From Streblospio benedicti (lineage: Eukaryota; Annelida; Polychaeta; Spionida; Spionidae), in contig CM032665.1 in NCBI GenBank assembly GCA_019095985.1, positions 32,422,089-32,486,088 of the forward strand: a stretch of DNA of 64,000 bases. Direction: 5' to 3'. Below, in pieces: positions 11,772-26,700 of the stretch (the stretch's first letter is position 1; every line of letters starts with the position of its first letter). The notes beneath the pieces are model-generated. The model had not been told where the DNA came from. It searched no databases and saw only the letters and a program-made list of their open reading frames with translations. The translations under genes were made by a program, and so were the position numbers.

Positions 11772-14700
11772 GTTAGTCAAAAGGAGGAAGTGGGGGTGGG
11801 GGTGGGGGTGGTACCTAAGAGACATTTAAACTTTGATAAGGGCATACACGTTGTGTCACAAGTGGTCTTTATATGACCCTTATATAGAGGTGATACCAGA
11901 GCAGGGGTTTGAAGTGGTCTTCTTATAACAGGGAGGGATTGTCATGTAAAGTCCGCTCACCATTAAGGTGGTCTTTTTATAGATACCCTATTGTATGTGT
12001 TCTTGGCCCTTTTTCATTTTCAAATATATATTGGTGATTCCCTCCTGCAACTGTACTGGTTTTCTTAAAATTTAATTAACAACCCTTTTATTATTTTCCC
12101 CTCTTTCTGGTTTCCTTAATATCATAAATTTCTTTCATTTCTTTTTCTGTTTCCAATGTGAATTATTATTATACGTTTAGTATAAGCAGTAATTGTAATA
12201 ATTGGAGATCTAGGCCTGGGATGGGTAACGGTTGGCAGTGGACTTTCCTTTGATTGTCGTTCATCCATTGAGGGAGGTTCCGATATATTCAAAATCTATT
12301 TCCTATATGTATGTGTATAATCATATGATACGTGCATGTAGATATGCCTAATCATATCAATTATAAAAGGTGTGAGTATGTATTTAACGACTTGGATGTC
12401 TGTTCGTCTGAACCAAATTAGTTTCATTTACATGTATCACTATTGCATTAGTTTCGTTAGCATAACATGGCTTACATGTATCTTCTTCCGTATGACTTTC
12501 GTCTTCATTCTTGAAGATTATGCAAGTAGAGGCCACGTGATGTTTGTAACTTACATGTGCCTCCAGAGGCAGGTTAGATAACCAACTGAGCCTTAGGGGG
12601 TGGATCACACTAGCTTTTGTTTTCAAACTAGATGAGTTCTTTTACATGCAGAGGGTTGGCTCTCCACTACATGGAACACACCTTTTAACGAGGCTTTCGA
12701 ACCTTTCGCTTGCTATTGCCACCGTCTTGTGTTATACTCAACAGTGGCGACACGCTGTGTGGGATCGGCAATGTAATGGCAGACGTACAACGTAACTGTT
12801 AGGCAACACTAAGTCTGCCGTGAATGGGCTGCGAACAGGCAAATCCCACATGAAAGCCAGACACTAGCCATTACACCACAGAGGACAACATCTTGTATGC
12901 AGTTGAAAGTACATGTAGTAATTATTGCAAATTTAATTATCTTTACAGATTTAAATTATGGAGGAAAACTTAAAACTACCTTTGACATGTCAAATAGAAA
13001 AAAAATACAATAGGATATCACACGAATTAATGTTTCACCTATTACAGCTGATTGAACCGTTCTTATGATAAGATTTCTTATTAATTGAAAGCATCAGTCA
13101 GCAGATAAAGTGCTAGCTTATACAAAACAAAAAGAAGTCTGCAAGGTTCGCTGATATGTACCTATCTGACTTTGCATATGCATAAGAATAGGTGTTATGA
13201 GTTGTCTGATTGCTATCTTTTTTTCGTATGTTTTGGTTTAATATGAAAAATAACCCTCTTGCTAATGTCTTCTTGTTTGCTGACGTCAATTAAAGTCTCA
13301 GGGCAAAGTGTTCTTAATCTGATTTCAAGGAACATAATTGTTTGTTGCACGAAAATGGTAAATTTTCATTTTCTTTGAAATGACACAAATAGAACCGTTA
13401 ATGGGTGAAAAGCGACACCATATCAAATGACATACAATATTTAAGTACATGCATTACTAGAATGAAATAGAGGAAATTGTAATGCATATGTGAATATATT
13501 CTGCATGTCAATGTTTTTAAGTTATTTCTTTTTTTTTCAGTTTGTTTTCATACATCTCCATGACAATATCATGTTTCTTGTCTCAACATTGTTTTAACAT
13601 CAATCTTCTGCCTCTACGCCATAACTCTGAAATTTTCCATGGTCTGCAAGCGTGTTTTATCAAGTGTGTAGTGAGTCTAGCTCTCGGTGCGCCTGTCTAA
13701 TTCTATGTGACTGCTGGCTATGTTATACTATGGGTTAATGGTGTGGTTCCCACACATGTACTGTCTAAAGAAAGAATAAGACAAAAGAAACAATGTTAGT
13801 GAATCGGAGTAGATTTGAATAATATTACTGATATGTGATAGAGGATTACAATCATGGGTTTTCATTGTAAAAGAAGCTCGCTTGTTGGGTAAGTTGTTGC
13901 TCTTCTTTAAATATGACACATGTTGGTAAAGAATAGAGGGCAAAGCAATGTGACTTCTATTCTACATGCAAATGCCCACAGGTCATTTTGAACTAACCTA
14001 CTTGTGGTTAGAGAAGTATGCATGTTATGTTTGTCTCTATAAAAGAAGGCACATTTTAATGGTCGTCCGTCTTATATTGCACTACGTTTAACATGGTGCT
14101 GAAATGCAGAGTACACTCCTACGTCAAGTATTGCCCTGAATTTACTATTAACTCGTTGATTCGATTAACATTTTGCTATTGTCATGTTTTAAATTTTATC
14201 TTGTACAATTATATCAGCCATGCATAGACACTTTCACTGTAGAAAGAAAAGAAATGTTATCAAATTTCACAACTGCGTGCTTTTTTAACTTACCGTTACA
14301 TATCGTATACCTTATTAATTTGTGAACGTTATATAAATGTCAAGCCTTCAGAAGTTGTGCATATAACTATAAATAGTTTGTATTTTATGTCAAATGTACA
14401 ATTTAAGATAAGAATTTAGTAAACTCACACAGTGCCATCTCTGACTGTCATTTTAATGGTGGGAATATGTTATACAGTGCAACCATACAGAAGAACGAGC
14501 AATGCAACACATTGGACACCCATATCCTAAAAGATATTATTATCTTCTGTTCAGAAAGACATCTCATTAAAACGTTTCAAAGTTCCATAACAAAGAGACT
14601 GTCTTTTGTGAATATTGATTCATATAAGTGAAAGAAATATATTACTGACACTGGGTGGTGTATGTCTCATTGCCTGGTTTTGGCAAGGGAACAAAGTTAA

Positions 14701-17700
14701 ATGGTAACATGAAAGAAAATGACACAGAATCATTATTAAGTCCAACTCCACGTGCAAGGCACATATTACTGGCAATTATGAGAATGTTTAAGCTTGAAAA
14801 TGGTATCTACATTGCTGTACTCTGATGAAAATTTTTAGAGCAATTACAAGACTGAGTAATCTAATGATGTATAATAGAATAACATTTCATTATAAAAAAC
14901 AACAACTTATTGACATTTATCTTTTGAAGTTAAGGTCAAACATCTCATTTTAAAGCCATCACTATTTCATTACATCATAGTTATATTATGCTGAATTCAT
15001 TAGTCATATGACTTCATTTTTAAAGGCCTTGTTGGATAACAACAATGTCAAGAATCCGTTCATCTCCAAAGCATGCCCCTGTTATTAACTTTAGACATGT
15101 CTATTACATTATCCTTAGAAGATTTAAAAAGATTTAAAACTATGAACTTTTAAAATGCACAAAACCTAACAAATACGTGTAAGAACTTTAAATAGCTTTC
15201 AAATAAGGTTAAGTATGAAGGTTAGGTTCAACCTTTATAGACATTACCTGTTAAGTCCATGTCACCATAACATGATTATTCTAAATGTTAACAGGTTTTT
15301 TAACATGTTGCAGTCACCTTAAAAGTGCCTAAACAAATAATGTGGTTGAAGCTGTTTATCTAGAACTCTGATTGCTAGAATATATGAATAAATGTAGAGC
15401 AAACCAAACGCAGGGACTGTACATTATTTATATGATCCACGCCCTTGTCACTGTTGTTTGTACCACACTTTTTATTGGGCAGAATAAAAAACGATATGCT
15501 TTATTCATTTGAGCATATTTTTTATGACTGTTAACAAGTTTCAGCTGACAATTATTATGCAATTACATGAATAAGTAATCTATACAACAATCTATCCTTG
15601 ATGGTTATGAAATGATTGCATTTTTGAATTATGAGAACGGAAATTGGCATCTAGATTTTTGAAAACTATTTGAAATATTTTCACAATGTTAGCAATTCAT
15701 CAATATGCTAAGATGACAGGAAATGTTTTACTATGCAGTTGGCAAATTCAAAATCAATTATTATTATTTCATGTGATTTCATAATGTGTTATATATAACA
15801 AGGCTTAATTGTGTAAAGCTCCTAAAAATCATGCATCGTTTGAAACATGTCTTAAACCTACTTTATTAACCACCCACCTCCATTAAACGCCTACCTCTAA
15901 TAAACGCTTCCCCCTCAAGTAGAAGTATGCCAATAGCCGCCTGGCTGTTAATAGAAGAATTATGGTACATTTATATTTAATCAATAAAGAAAATACCAGT
16001 GCAACAGGTTTTGAACATGTAGGCGGAAGAACATTATTCTCAAATTTGAAGCATTTCTTAGTTAGGAAAGCTCATACACTACTGTTATTAGCTTCCTACT
16101 TGCTGCTGGCAAAATGTACTGTACTTACACGGGTGCAAGTTTTCTGCAGCATGTTATTTTGCTAGACTTGCAATTGTTTAAAATTAGCCATAGAATAAAT
16201 GTCAAAAGCATATCTCATAGGCAGATCCAGGGGTGGGGGCGCAGGGGGCACGTGCCCCTATCCCCACCAAAATACTTCTTTTTCGTAGGGTTTTTGGCAT
16301 GTCCGCCATTGATCGCGCGTACGAAACCCATGAAATTCGTTAAGTGTGCCCCCCTTTTCCAAAAACCTGGATCTGCCATTGTATCTAAATGTGTCCAAAA
16401 CATGTTAAAAAACTTACAAATCATGATAAATTAATCAATATGGAGTAAAGGTCCTTGTTAAAGACCATTGCACATTTTGATTAGACAGAGTTTGTATTAT
16501 TGAAATGCACTTTGTCTTTGTAGAGAGGTTTTCAGAAACAAATTCAGCTATTACTCTTGACATTTGATTCATAATTATGTTTTGATGTACGTTTTATGAC
16601 TATAAAGTGAAACCGAACTAAATACATTTAGATGTGCTGTGTCATACTACAAGAATGAGACCAAATTTACTGTAATTGCCAGTTCAATTCAAATGATGAG
16701 CAACCATGATAAAACATGAAAATGCTAAAGCTTTAATCAAATAACTAAGTAAGTCATAAGAGTACATTAAAATGACAATGCTATCATATCAGTCAGCTCA
16801 ACCTAGAACTATCATATGATGTGACAGATACAAGACAAATCTAACAGAAACTATTAAAAGACCAATAACTGGCAGCTACTGTTGCATTATCACTAGTACA
16901 TTTTGCCAGGTGTTCATGGTCATTGTTCTGACAGTGCCAAAGGAAACAAAGACTTTGCAGCTGTACTTATAAAAGGGGATCAAATTTGGCAGTGTGTGCT
17001 GATAGCTCGTAGGCTTTGACTATTAAAGCAATATGAAAATCATCAAATTAGATATGTAAAATAAAGGCAGCTTGGAGAATTTTACTGTATTGAAAAAATC
17101 TTATGTCAAAGCAAAGATGGCATCATGGACGTCTTGGTGACCCTTCCACAGAAGTTTATTTTACAGTGTAAAGTTTCCCCGAGTTACCCAACTGATCTAA
17201 TGATAGCAGTGTTTACTTTGAGGTCCTGTTAGCGTGGCTGCTCTGTATGTACTTGGGGAGCATGACCGGAGTGTCAGGAGCTTTCACATCCAGGGGCCAC
17301 ACAAGTTGCATGCAGCAGACACATTTTAGTTCTTTGTGTCTGTGCAGCATTGATAGATCATTACAATATTGTGAAGCAAAAAACTTTGAGGAATCGATTG
17401 GTATTTTTTGATAGTGGCTGCTCAAAACTTTATTTTATACTTTGGTTCTGTGGCACAATTCTATTATTCGTATTTTATGGTGGGGCCTACTCAAAAATAT
17501 TTGTTTTTATACTTTTTGGTGCCTGTGGAAAATTTCTTTGTGCCAATGCATCATTCGTAGTTCAAAAGGTTATCAGACAGGGAAAAAGTTTGGAGAATCA
17601 ATTTGTATTTTTTTGATAGGACATATTCAAAAGTGATTTTGTTGTTAACTGACTTTAGAGAGCAATGCAAATTTTGATTTTGGTTGAAGTCAAGAGCAGT

Positions 17701-20700
17701 ATTATTGCAAAAAATCCTTATATATGGTCTCATACATACATATTCAATTCATTGTTCAATTGCAAACTAAATAAACTATTATTATATAGTGTGGGTCCAT
17801 ATAAAAATGTTAAGTTCAGGCTGTAGAAGCAGCATAAAAATCATCACACACAATTACACACAGAACGTATTGAAGGAAAATGTTTTAAATTGTACATCAC
17901 TGCTTGAATTTTCAAAATGAGTTTTGTATGAAAAAAAAACCGATCGATTTTATTTAAAGATTACACTGATGCAGCAGCTGCCAAAAATGGTTAACGTCAA
18001 AATCTAGCAAAATTGAGTAATATCTGGATGCAGGTAATCAAAATGCATGGATGCAAGATGTTTCCCACACATTGGCAACACCTGCACTGCGTACGCCTGA
18101 TTGCATGAAAGGAATATGCGATATTGGGCACTTTTATGATCATGTACAAAGCAGCCCCCACACCGGCATATGGGGGAATACCTCAGGGGTAACTGCTGCC
18201 ACCTTTTTTCTCTGCCAGCAGTCTTTATTCAACTTCCAGTAAAAAGTCATTCATTGAATGGAATGGAATGTAATAGATTCTGAATAAGCTGACATTCAGT
18301 AGAATTTCTCAGAAGTGCTTAAACTGGGGCATTCTTTGGAACTTTAACATGATGATGAGGGTGCCATGAATGATGTTTGAATTTTTCGTTGGTGGTAACA
18401 GAAAGTGCGTATTGGCAATTATGGTAACAGAAAGTGCGTATTGGCAATTATCACAACTGAATTTGCCTTTACCCTTCACAGCCATATAAGACATCACTTT
18501 CATTATCTCTCCACTGATTACTAGTGCCTGGTGCAACATATGCTGTCAGTTATTAAGTATGGCTTGACTGTGTTTGACGAAAGGGTGATCTGAGGACACG
18601 CCAGCACATAGTCACTTACGGCCCTGTCACTTACATGTAAGGTCAGCTGAGGTGACAATGTTAAAGTGGTGCCTGGATGGCCTGGATATTTGGTCACATG
18701 TTTGCCCTTTAAATATCCACTCCCTGGCAAGTGATAATGGGAAATAAAAACCAAAACACCTGGCGCTGAAACTCTACACACCACCAGCTTTAAATGTTAT
18801 GATCATAGATGGGGTTTTTAAAGGATGAAGTTCTGAAATGACTTTATTGTTAGAAAGTGGACAGGTAAAAAATAAGGTGATACAAACATAACAAAAAGAT
18901 ATGGTATCATCAAATCGTCTTTTATTCAACATTAATTTTTATTTTGATGGATTTGTAGCATCCAATGTTATGTCACTTGAAAATCCAGGTATAGTATTTA
19001 CTTTTCTGCTTGAAAATGATTGAAGTTTCAACACATTAGGAGTTTGCAAACAGACATAACAAACAAAATCCTACAATGTATATACGGTACTTTTAGCAAC
19101 GTAATATATATCTTTTATTTTTTCATTATGCAAACACTTCATGTACAGAAATGGCCACTTATATATCCAGTTTTACACACAATAAAGCATTTGTAATGTA
19201 CAAATACAATACATAGTGTAGAAGCAGTAATAAGCTTTTGAATAGTAAAGTAACAAAATATTATGGGAAACAGACAAAATAGAGGCAAATTGTATTATAG
19301 CTAGTTGGTTAACAAAAGGAAGTTGTACTGTTATATCGCCTGGAATGCCATCTCTGTTTATTCACTATTAATAGCACAAAATGACAGAAGAGTGTGTACT
19401 TATCTGTGGATATAGACTTACCTAGCACATGCAGCAGCATGTACGTGCATATTATAGCATTCTTCAGGAACCCTGGATGGAGGGATCGTTAAATCATTTC
19501 CAATGATAACAAGTCCCATTGTCTAGTGCCTAATTCTCATGGGAGTGCATGTGATTTTGCTTTTGTTTTTGTCCAAACTCTTACAATTGCCTTCATTTGA
19601 ATGTTAGTCATGTAGTGTGATATTGTTGTTGATGTAATAAGGTTTTGTATAAACATTTATGTAATTAATTCGCTTACCAAAGTGCACAAGATGTCTCATA
19701 TGATAGCAATTTACCTAAATAGAAATACGCAGAATGCCTTGTGTAATGCTACGGCACATTACAAGTTTGTAATGACTATTTTTTAATATATGAATGCTTT
19801 TTTACAATTATACTCAATGACGTCCAAACAGAATGCATGCAAATGCCCAAAATGAAAAGGCCTTACCATGAAAAATATGTATGGAATATGAAGGATCATA
19901 ATTGTCTGCTGCGATTGACAGAAATATGATCATAACTGATGCTTAATCAAACACAGCATACATGTATTTGAATTATATGGTTTATGTTTATTAGGGGAAT
20001 AGGTACATTATTGATCTACAAACATTGCTCCTATTTTCCACTACATGAACGCCTTTCAATGCAAAAAACAGCACTGCGCACCCCCACATTTGGCCTTAAA
20101 CTTTTACAAAGGTTAAATCGGTGTTTCCAAGTCTAGGCATGTTACAGTAAGCGAGTGGGTTATGGCTTCTGAAGGCGCAAGTTATAACGCTTCTTGCTAT
20201 TCTGAACGCACCCCAAGTGCTGCTTTTCTTGGACAAGCCAAATCACATTCTAAATATGGAACAGACTTGCCATTTCTGTTGCACATATGAATGAGTTTTG
20301 GCCATAAGATCACTTGGGTTACATGAAGAAATGTTTGCCCAGTTGCAGTTTCCATCTCTTGTTTAGTTGACTTGAGAATTAGTAAAGAATTCATAATTAT
20401 TATCTTTATCAAGGGCTGAAAATACAAAAAGTCCATCCATGACATTTGGAAATGTATTCTAATATTTTTACTGTTTTAAAGATGAATTGGTGCTTACTCC
20501 ATTATGCAGAGTTTATACACAGAAATTCAATTTTACTCTTGTTAACATGCCAAAAGAATGAGCACGTACATCATGTCAAGGATTTTATAACATGTTTGAA
20601 TCATCGTCACATTCTACTTTGTCTCTCCATGGATTTGTCATGGTGGTTTTTATCGCGATTACCCAAAATTGATAAAATGATATTGGTCACACAACAAAGG

Positions 20701-23700
20701 AACAAAAACAATGATGACGATTCATAGTTCTTGATTCGGAACATCATGTCATAGATAATAATCTGTAAATCATGCAACATGTCTGAAATATGTGTATGAT
20801 TCACAAAGACCAAGGTTCCAGATACAAAGTTATCTGGTCTAATAAAAACAAACAATAAGCACGATTTTCGGATAGTCGAGATGTTTGTTAATTAGCAATG
20901 AATATGCCTGTAAATATTCATATTTTATATACAAGGCCATGAGACATGACTATGAGACATGACATTCTCGCAATACGTCTGATTTAAAAAAAACAGCTAT
21001 TGGTTCATCGATATTGAGTCCAAGAAAAAGTACTTTCGGCCCAAGGTGCATATTTATAAGTACCTTATATTTACTTTTTATTCTTGCAAAGAGCAGCTGT
21101 TACTTATAGTGAATGAATAATTACTTCATTTTATATACACATACACATTTCTTAATTCTGTCTGGATTCAAAAGTAAAGCACATTTATGAATTTTAAACT
21201 TGGTAAAAAAAATTCACGCTATGGGGATCATACAGAAGACGCATGTCTTACGGGTATGTGTAAAACATAAGAGAGCCTGGGTAGTCAATTCTAGGTTTAT
21301 GGTAAAAGAGCTCACAAAAGACTTTCCTTAGCGGAGACCCCTACAAGGGATCTAAAAATAACTGGCATGTCACGGTGCTCCCTTTTAAGATATTTTCAAA
21401 AGGGCCTCTGTCGGTCATGTAATGACTATGTTGTAAATATTAATGTATAAAGAAATGTGCATGGTACTCATGAAAACCATCTATATATAAGTTATATGCG
21501 CTTCCTAGGTTTTAAAGAGATCATAAAGGGACACATGACTGCCTCAATTTTAGCCCATATGCAGGCCCCAAACCCCTTCCTGTCGGAGGTTGAAGCCAAG
21601 TATAGCGTAGTCCATCAAGCCCACCATAATTGACATGTCTTACGTCACTCCCGTCTGCAATCTACATATTGTTATGTGGAGACAATGTTGCAGCAATATT
21701 TTTTCTATTTGTTGAGTGGCTCATTTTCTTGTGATGGCTCAATGAAAATAATTTGTACCATGGAGCTAGTTTATGTAAGAAGGGAGATTTTTTCAACTAT
21801 GTAAGCAGCCATAAAAGTGACTTGTTTTGTACACGTTTTGTACACATATTTTGCATATTAAAACAGGTTGAGACAGTTTTTGACAATACATTTGTTTTTA
21901 AGTAATAAGTGCATTTTCTGTTAATAAGTCTAAGCACATTTGGGAGTAAAAGTACAACAGGTCAAACCATCCTTGTTACACAGTACATGTACATGTACAG
22001 AGGTCCTATAATCAGGTCTGAAAATAGGCCTTCTTTCACACATTTAAGTATAATATCAACATGATTAACTTACAGGTGCATTTTTTTGCATATTTTTTAT
22101 ACAATGACGTATGTAAGTAATGGTAAAAGTAATACGGGAAAACCGTATTTAGATTGAGCACCTTTGTAACGCTGTAGAGTCTATGACCATGTCAGAAACT
22201 GAAAACTTCAAAGGTTATCATGATTGTTAATACCATACATGTACAGTAATTGTAGTGATGCAAAAGAAAAACAATGGTTCACTGCAAATCTTTATAAGTA
22301 AGTTTGTGAAGTTGTACTTCTGCTTCATCACCATGTAATCAGACCTGTTTGTAGCCTATTAGAAGTTTGCCATTCAAATGAGCAAGTTATGGATTTTGAC
22401 GGTGACATCTGTAGCGGCGTGTATTCACACCCTGCTCTATAAATCGCATTTTCTGACTTGTTTACAGTCCATGAGCAGACGTAGACTGCAAAATAAACAT
22501 TAAAAGACACAACAATAGGTTAAATTTTCTTTACGATATCATGAAATATGCATTATGATTATTGAGCTTTTTCAGTGCTCAAGGGTGACAAAATTTGTTT
22601 ATCACCTAACTCAGATTCAAATACATGTTTGAAATAATTTGCTATCACCTTGTTCTTTTCCTATATTAGTTTAATGTAATGTTTACTCACACAGATGAAG
22701 TTTAGGACAATGCTTCTCCCAGAAGATATACACAAACATTGCAAATTGTGACGTTTAATTAATACGGACATTTTCCTAGGCATATCTATACAGCATAAAA
22801 CAGTAGAAGTCATGTTAGATCCCAAGTCTTAGAGATGGCTCGATTCTATTACACGTCTGAATGCCTAAATCCTATTGAAGACCCTGGATTCTCTCATGGG
22901 AATCAAAATAAATGGAAACCCTGGAGTTCAGAATGCAATTTAAAGCCCAACAATCGGCTGCGTTCCCATGCAAAGAAAGGCCATGAAACCCTGGGATATA
23001 GGCTATAAAAATAGAGCGCCCTGTTACCTGTCCAAGTAGCTCCTTTGATATGCTGACTAAATCAATATGCATTTTTGCGTTTTTAGCTTTCCCTATGAAG
23101 TTTCCCAGGCTCCAGTGATAATGCAGGAATATGAATATGTATGTTGCCACTGCCAATTTAGCGTAAAGATGCAAGGATATGAGCAGATATGGTGCATGGT
23201 TCTTAATTTGGGTTGAGTGCAAAGAACAGAAGAATTGGACCATGTTAATAGATTAGTTGAAGGGAAGAAGTACCTTGGAGAAGGTTCCTCTGTGCTGTGC
23301 ATTTTTGTGATAATTACACCAAACTATAATAGAGTTTATTAGCTGGTGAGAAACATGAGAAATGATCTGGTGGTGAGAACTGCGCAATTAACGCATATAC
23401 GCTTTGCATGATAGGTTTGATGTATCATAGGATCAATGAATTGTATTGGATGTACGTGGGAAAATCATAGTCAGATCCCTGGGTTTACTCTTCTGTAGAC
23501 AAATCATCAACTATTAGGCTTTAATGAAACAAATATAATGAATGTATATGATCACGATTTCGAGAAAAAAGCTTCAGAATGTGTTTATCATACAGTTTTT
23601 TGCAAATGGCCTGCTCAACGGTCACATATTCAGGTTTGATGCCTGCATATAACACAGCTGGGGTCATGCAATATCTTTGTGGTAGCACTGTCATGATGAC

Positions 23701-26700
23701 CATATGGGTGTATGTACTTCCACCCCTACCCCTTGGCTGGTACAAGTAGGATATGATCCCTTATGGGAATGACTTCTCCAGTTAGTTAATACAATCAAAA
23801 ATACCTAATATGTTAATTCACTTACATTTTATCATTCTCATTGACTTATGAAATCTGTTAAATTTTAACATTTGAACTGTAGCTTTCCATAATTCAGTCC
23901 TCATTTAGGCCTCATTTCCTTTAGGGCAATGGCTATTTATAAGTTCAGTGGAATTGATTCATCAAAATGCAAATTATTGATATGCACCTGATAAAGAAAT
24001 TGACCTCTGATTGCTTGGCATCAGTGTGCCTGTGTCATAAAGAATATGGACCCAGGTCTTTCCTTAAAATATAGTGATCATTGATTTCAAATATATCACA
24101 AAATCTGCTCAGCTTTATTTAACTTTTTAAATGCTTGGTAATATGTCTTTCGTGAAGACCCATGAAGAAATTTTCAACGCCTCCCACAGTACATGTATTT
24201 GTAATAAAAGTGAACGTGTGGCTGGGCAGGTGGTAGGGGTTAGTAAGGAAAGTGCATATTAAAAGGGTTGTAGAGTACATGTATTAACTATGCTTCAGTG
24301 GGTGTTTCACCCCATTAGCAATTGTTCTGGTCTCGAACAGGGAGTTTGAGTCTGTAACGTTGTGGGGGCTTCCTAGAATTGTGAGGATGATTGGTGCAGA
24401 GGTTAGCACACCTGCTTGCACGTACACATATGATCAAGTCTGAAGTGTAGCTTAGGAATAAATTCAAGTAAAAATATTGATGATATTAAGATGCAGTAGT
24501 CAGTCTTCATTACAATGTACATGTACATGGACAAATATAGTGAAGTTACAAGTAAGAGTGTTACATCTCTATAGCTTTTTAACCAATTCCCACAGTATTT
24601 GAAAGCGTAATAATGCAATGTTTTCAAAATCTATATTTTTGCTTTGAAAGCTGGTTCTGTGAAAGTGTATGAAATTCTGCATGAGATCCTCAGATCTTCT
24701 GCAGACTAACAAATCTACTGCCAATTTTCATTAGCATAATACACACATTTCTAAATATGTCATGCAGAATTAGAACGTTAACTATCCGTAGCTGTTTTGC
24801 TGTTTTAAGGCTACATATTGAATTCTGACAAGTGTAAACAAATTTGGCATCTGTACCACCCTGATCTAGGAACCATCTTTTGCCTTGAAGCTATGACATC
24901 ATGGAGCCTATTGAATAATAGTACAGTGCAAACGTTATTTTAATGCCAACTGTGGGACAAGCATGTACAGTCAATTGGTACAGATGGTACAAGATTTATA
25001 GTTTTCAACGGAGAGTTGCCTTTCTGCACTTAGCGCCCTAGCTATTCCGGACCACTATTCCAATTACTTCATGAATTTTCCATACTATCATGATCAACCA
25101 CGAAAGTCATAAACAATAGCAAATGACAGAATAATAGAAAGTGATATATGTATGAGGGTGCGGGTTTTAAATATCAATTATATCATACTTTTTTCCATGT
25201 TTGTTTTCTGTGTTTGCTGTAATGGCTATATATACAGCTGTTGCCAAGCACAACTTTATATAATTTTTCACAACTTTAATGTTGGTTTGCACTCAATAAA
25301 TTGTATCAAATGTCGTGTTAGTTAATATTTATGACTGCCTTATTGATTTGACCGATTACATAGATAAGGTGACTGGACTTTTAATGACTGTTTTCTTTCC
25401 TTTTGTGCTCATTATCATAACCACACTCATCACGCATCTGAATTAGAACTTGACAGAACTCTTTATTACTAATTCTGGGGATAATTGCATAGCAGAATTC
25501 TAGGCACTGCTAATGATCCTGGTTTCATTGAATTTCAATATTTTCTTGACTTTTTTGTTTCATGGTAATGATAGATAAGTTTTCTGCGCAGCAGAATTTA
25601 ATCTATACATTGGCATGATGAACAATAACATCCGTTTTGATAAGTTAGCTAAAGAATCATAAGAACAGACATTGATAACTAATTGCTGGTTTCTAGTGTA
25701 CAGTAGATACTCATTATCTTGAATATTTAAGCATGATAGTAAAATGCTCATTAACTATTGAAAATTGTTCATAATGTGACTGAAAGGAAATAAATCTAGC
25801 CTTGAGATAACAGAAAATTCAAGATAAAAGCAATATGGAGATAATGAGGTTTTGGCTGTATATGTGACATTTGTTTTTTGCTCGAAGGATTTAGTGATTT
25901 ATTACAGTTAGATTGAAATGTATTTCATTAGTATGCATCAAAAAGTAAATATTTCCATTTGTTTTCAGGCACAGATGCCACAAGAAATGTGGGTCTAGTC
26001 AAAGCAGTCGAAGGAACAGTGCACACAAGGGTTTCACAGGTGGGTGAAAAAATATCGATAACTTTTTTTTAAGGAAGACTCGATTTTTATACTTTACATG
26101 AAGTAAGATTAGTGCCCTAGCTTAGAGATTTCTAGCTGTTGCCTGAATTTACAATTTTGGAAAACACATATACTGGTATATAACTTGCCGGTACAAAGAT
26201 CTTTGGTAACTAGGAGTCAGCTAGGCTAGAGAGCTTTTTTAGGGCTATGTCGGCCACCCAATTATTCTTCAGATTATAATAGAAATGTGATTAAAAATGC
26301 ACTGATATATATATCAGTTATTTGTTCTAATATATATGTTATATAGTTATTTATTCATTTGGTAGAATTAAAAATCTTTTTGTCAATGATCATAGTGTAA
26401 TTGGTTTGCACTCATGATTTAATAGAATAAGTTGATTCTTTTCTGATTGTATTATCTAATTATACCTAATAACGATTTTTGTATATGATATTAAGAATTG
26501 TAGTACAATTTAAAAGCCATTAGTAGGTTATATGATAAATATCTGAGCGGGAGGTCCATTGTTAATGTATATGCACTTATATTTTTCTACATCCATATCA
26601 TTCTGTAAATTAGAGAAGCAATTCTGTCTTACAAGTCAGATAATTAAGTGGTACCCTACAGGGATAAAGTTTCGGCTAATTTTAGTATGTAAAAACACAT

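Larger units (their letters stand above)
11772..25968 (+). other. KSR: KSR intron within the C1 domain (14.2 kb)
   Basis: The intron splits the C1 domain right after CKQC. It holds one family-B SINE, one good MITE, a second-subfamily MITE near its end and small duplications. The remainder is unannotated AT-rich sequence; open frames in it lack coding bias. Confidence 0.7.

Noticed and set aside
16114-16434. Overlapping open frames on both strands
   Set aside because: Produced by the MITE at 16216-16380; no coding bias.
22872-23243. Minus-strand 123-codon open frame in a KSR intron
   Set aside because: No coding bias, no recognisable motif, no splice context.
24290-24430. Another tRNA-derived SINE (ggtgcagaggttagcacacctgc)
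   Set aside because: An A-box-like string only; no B box at the right distance and no second copy seen.
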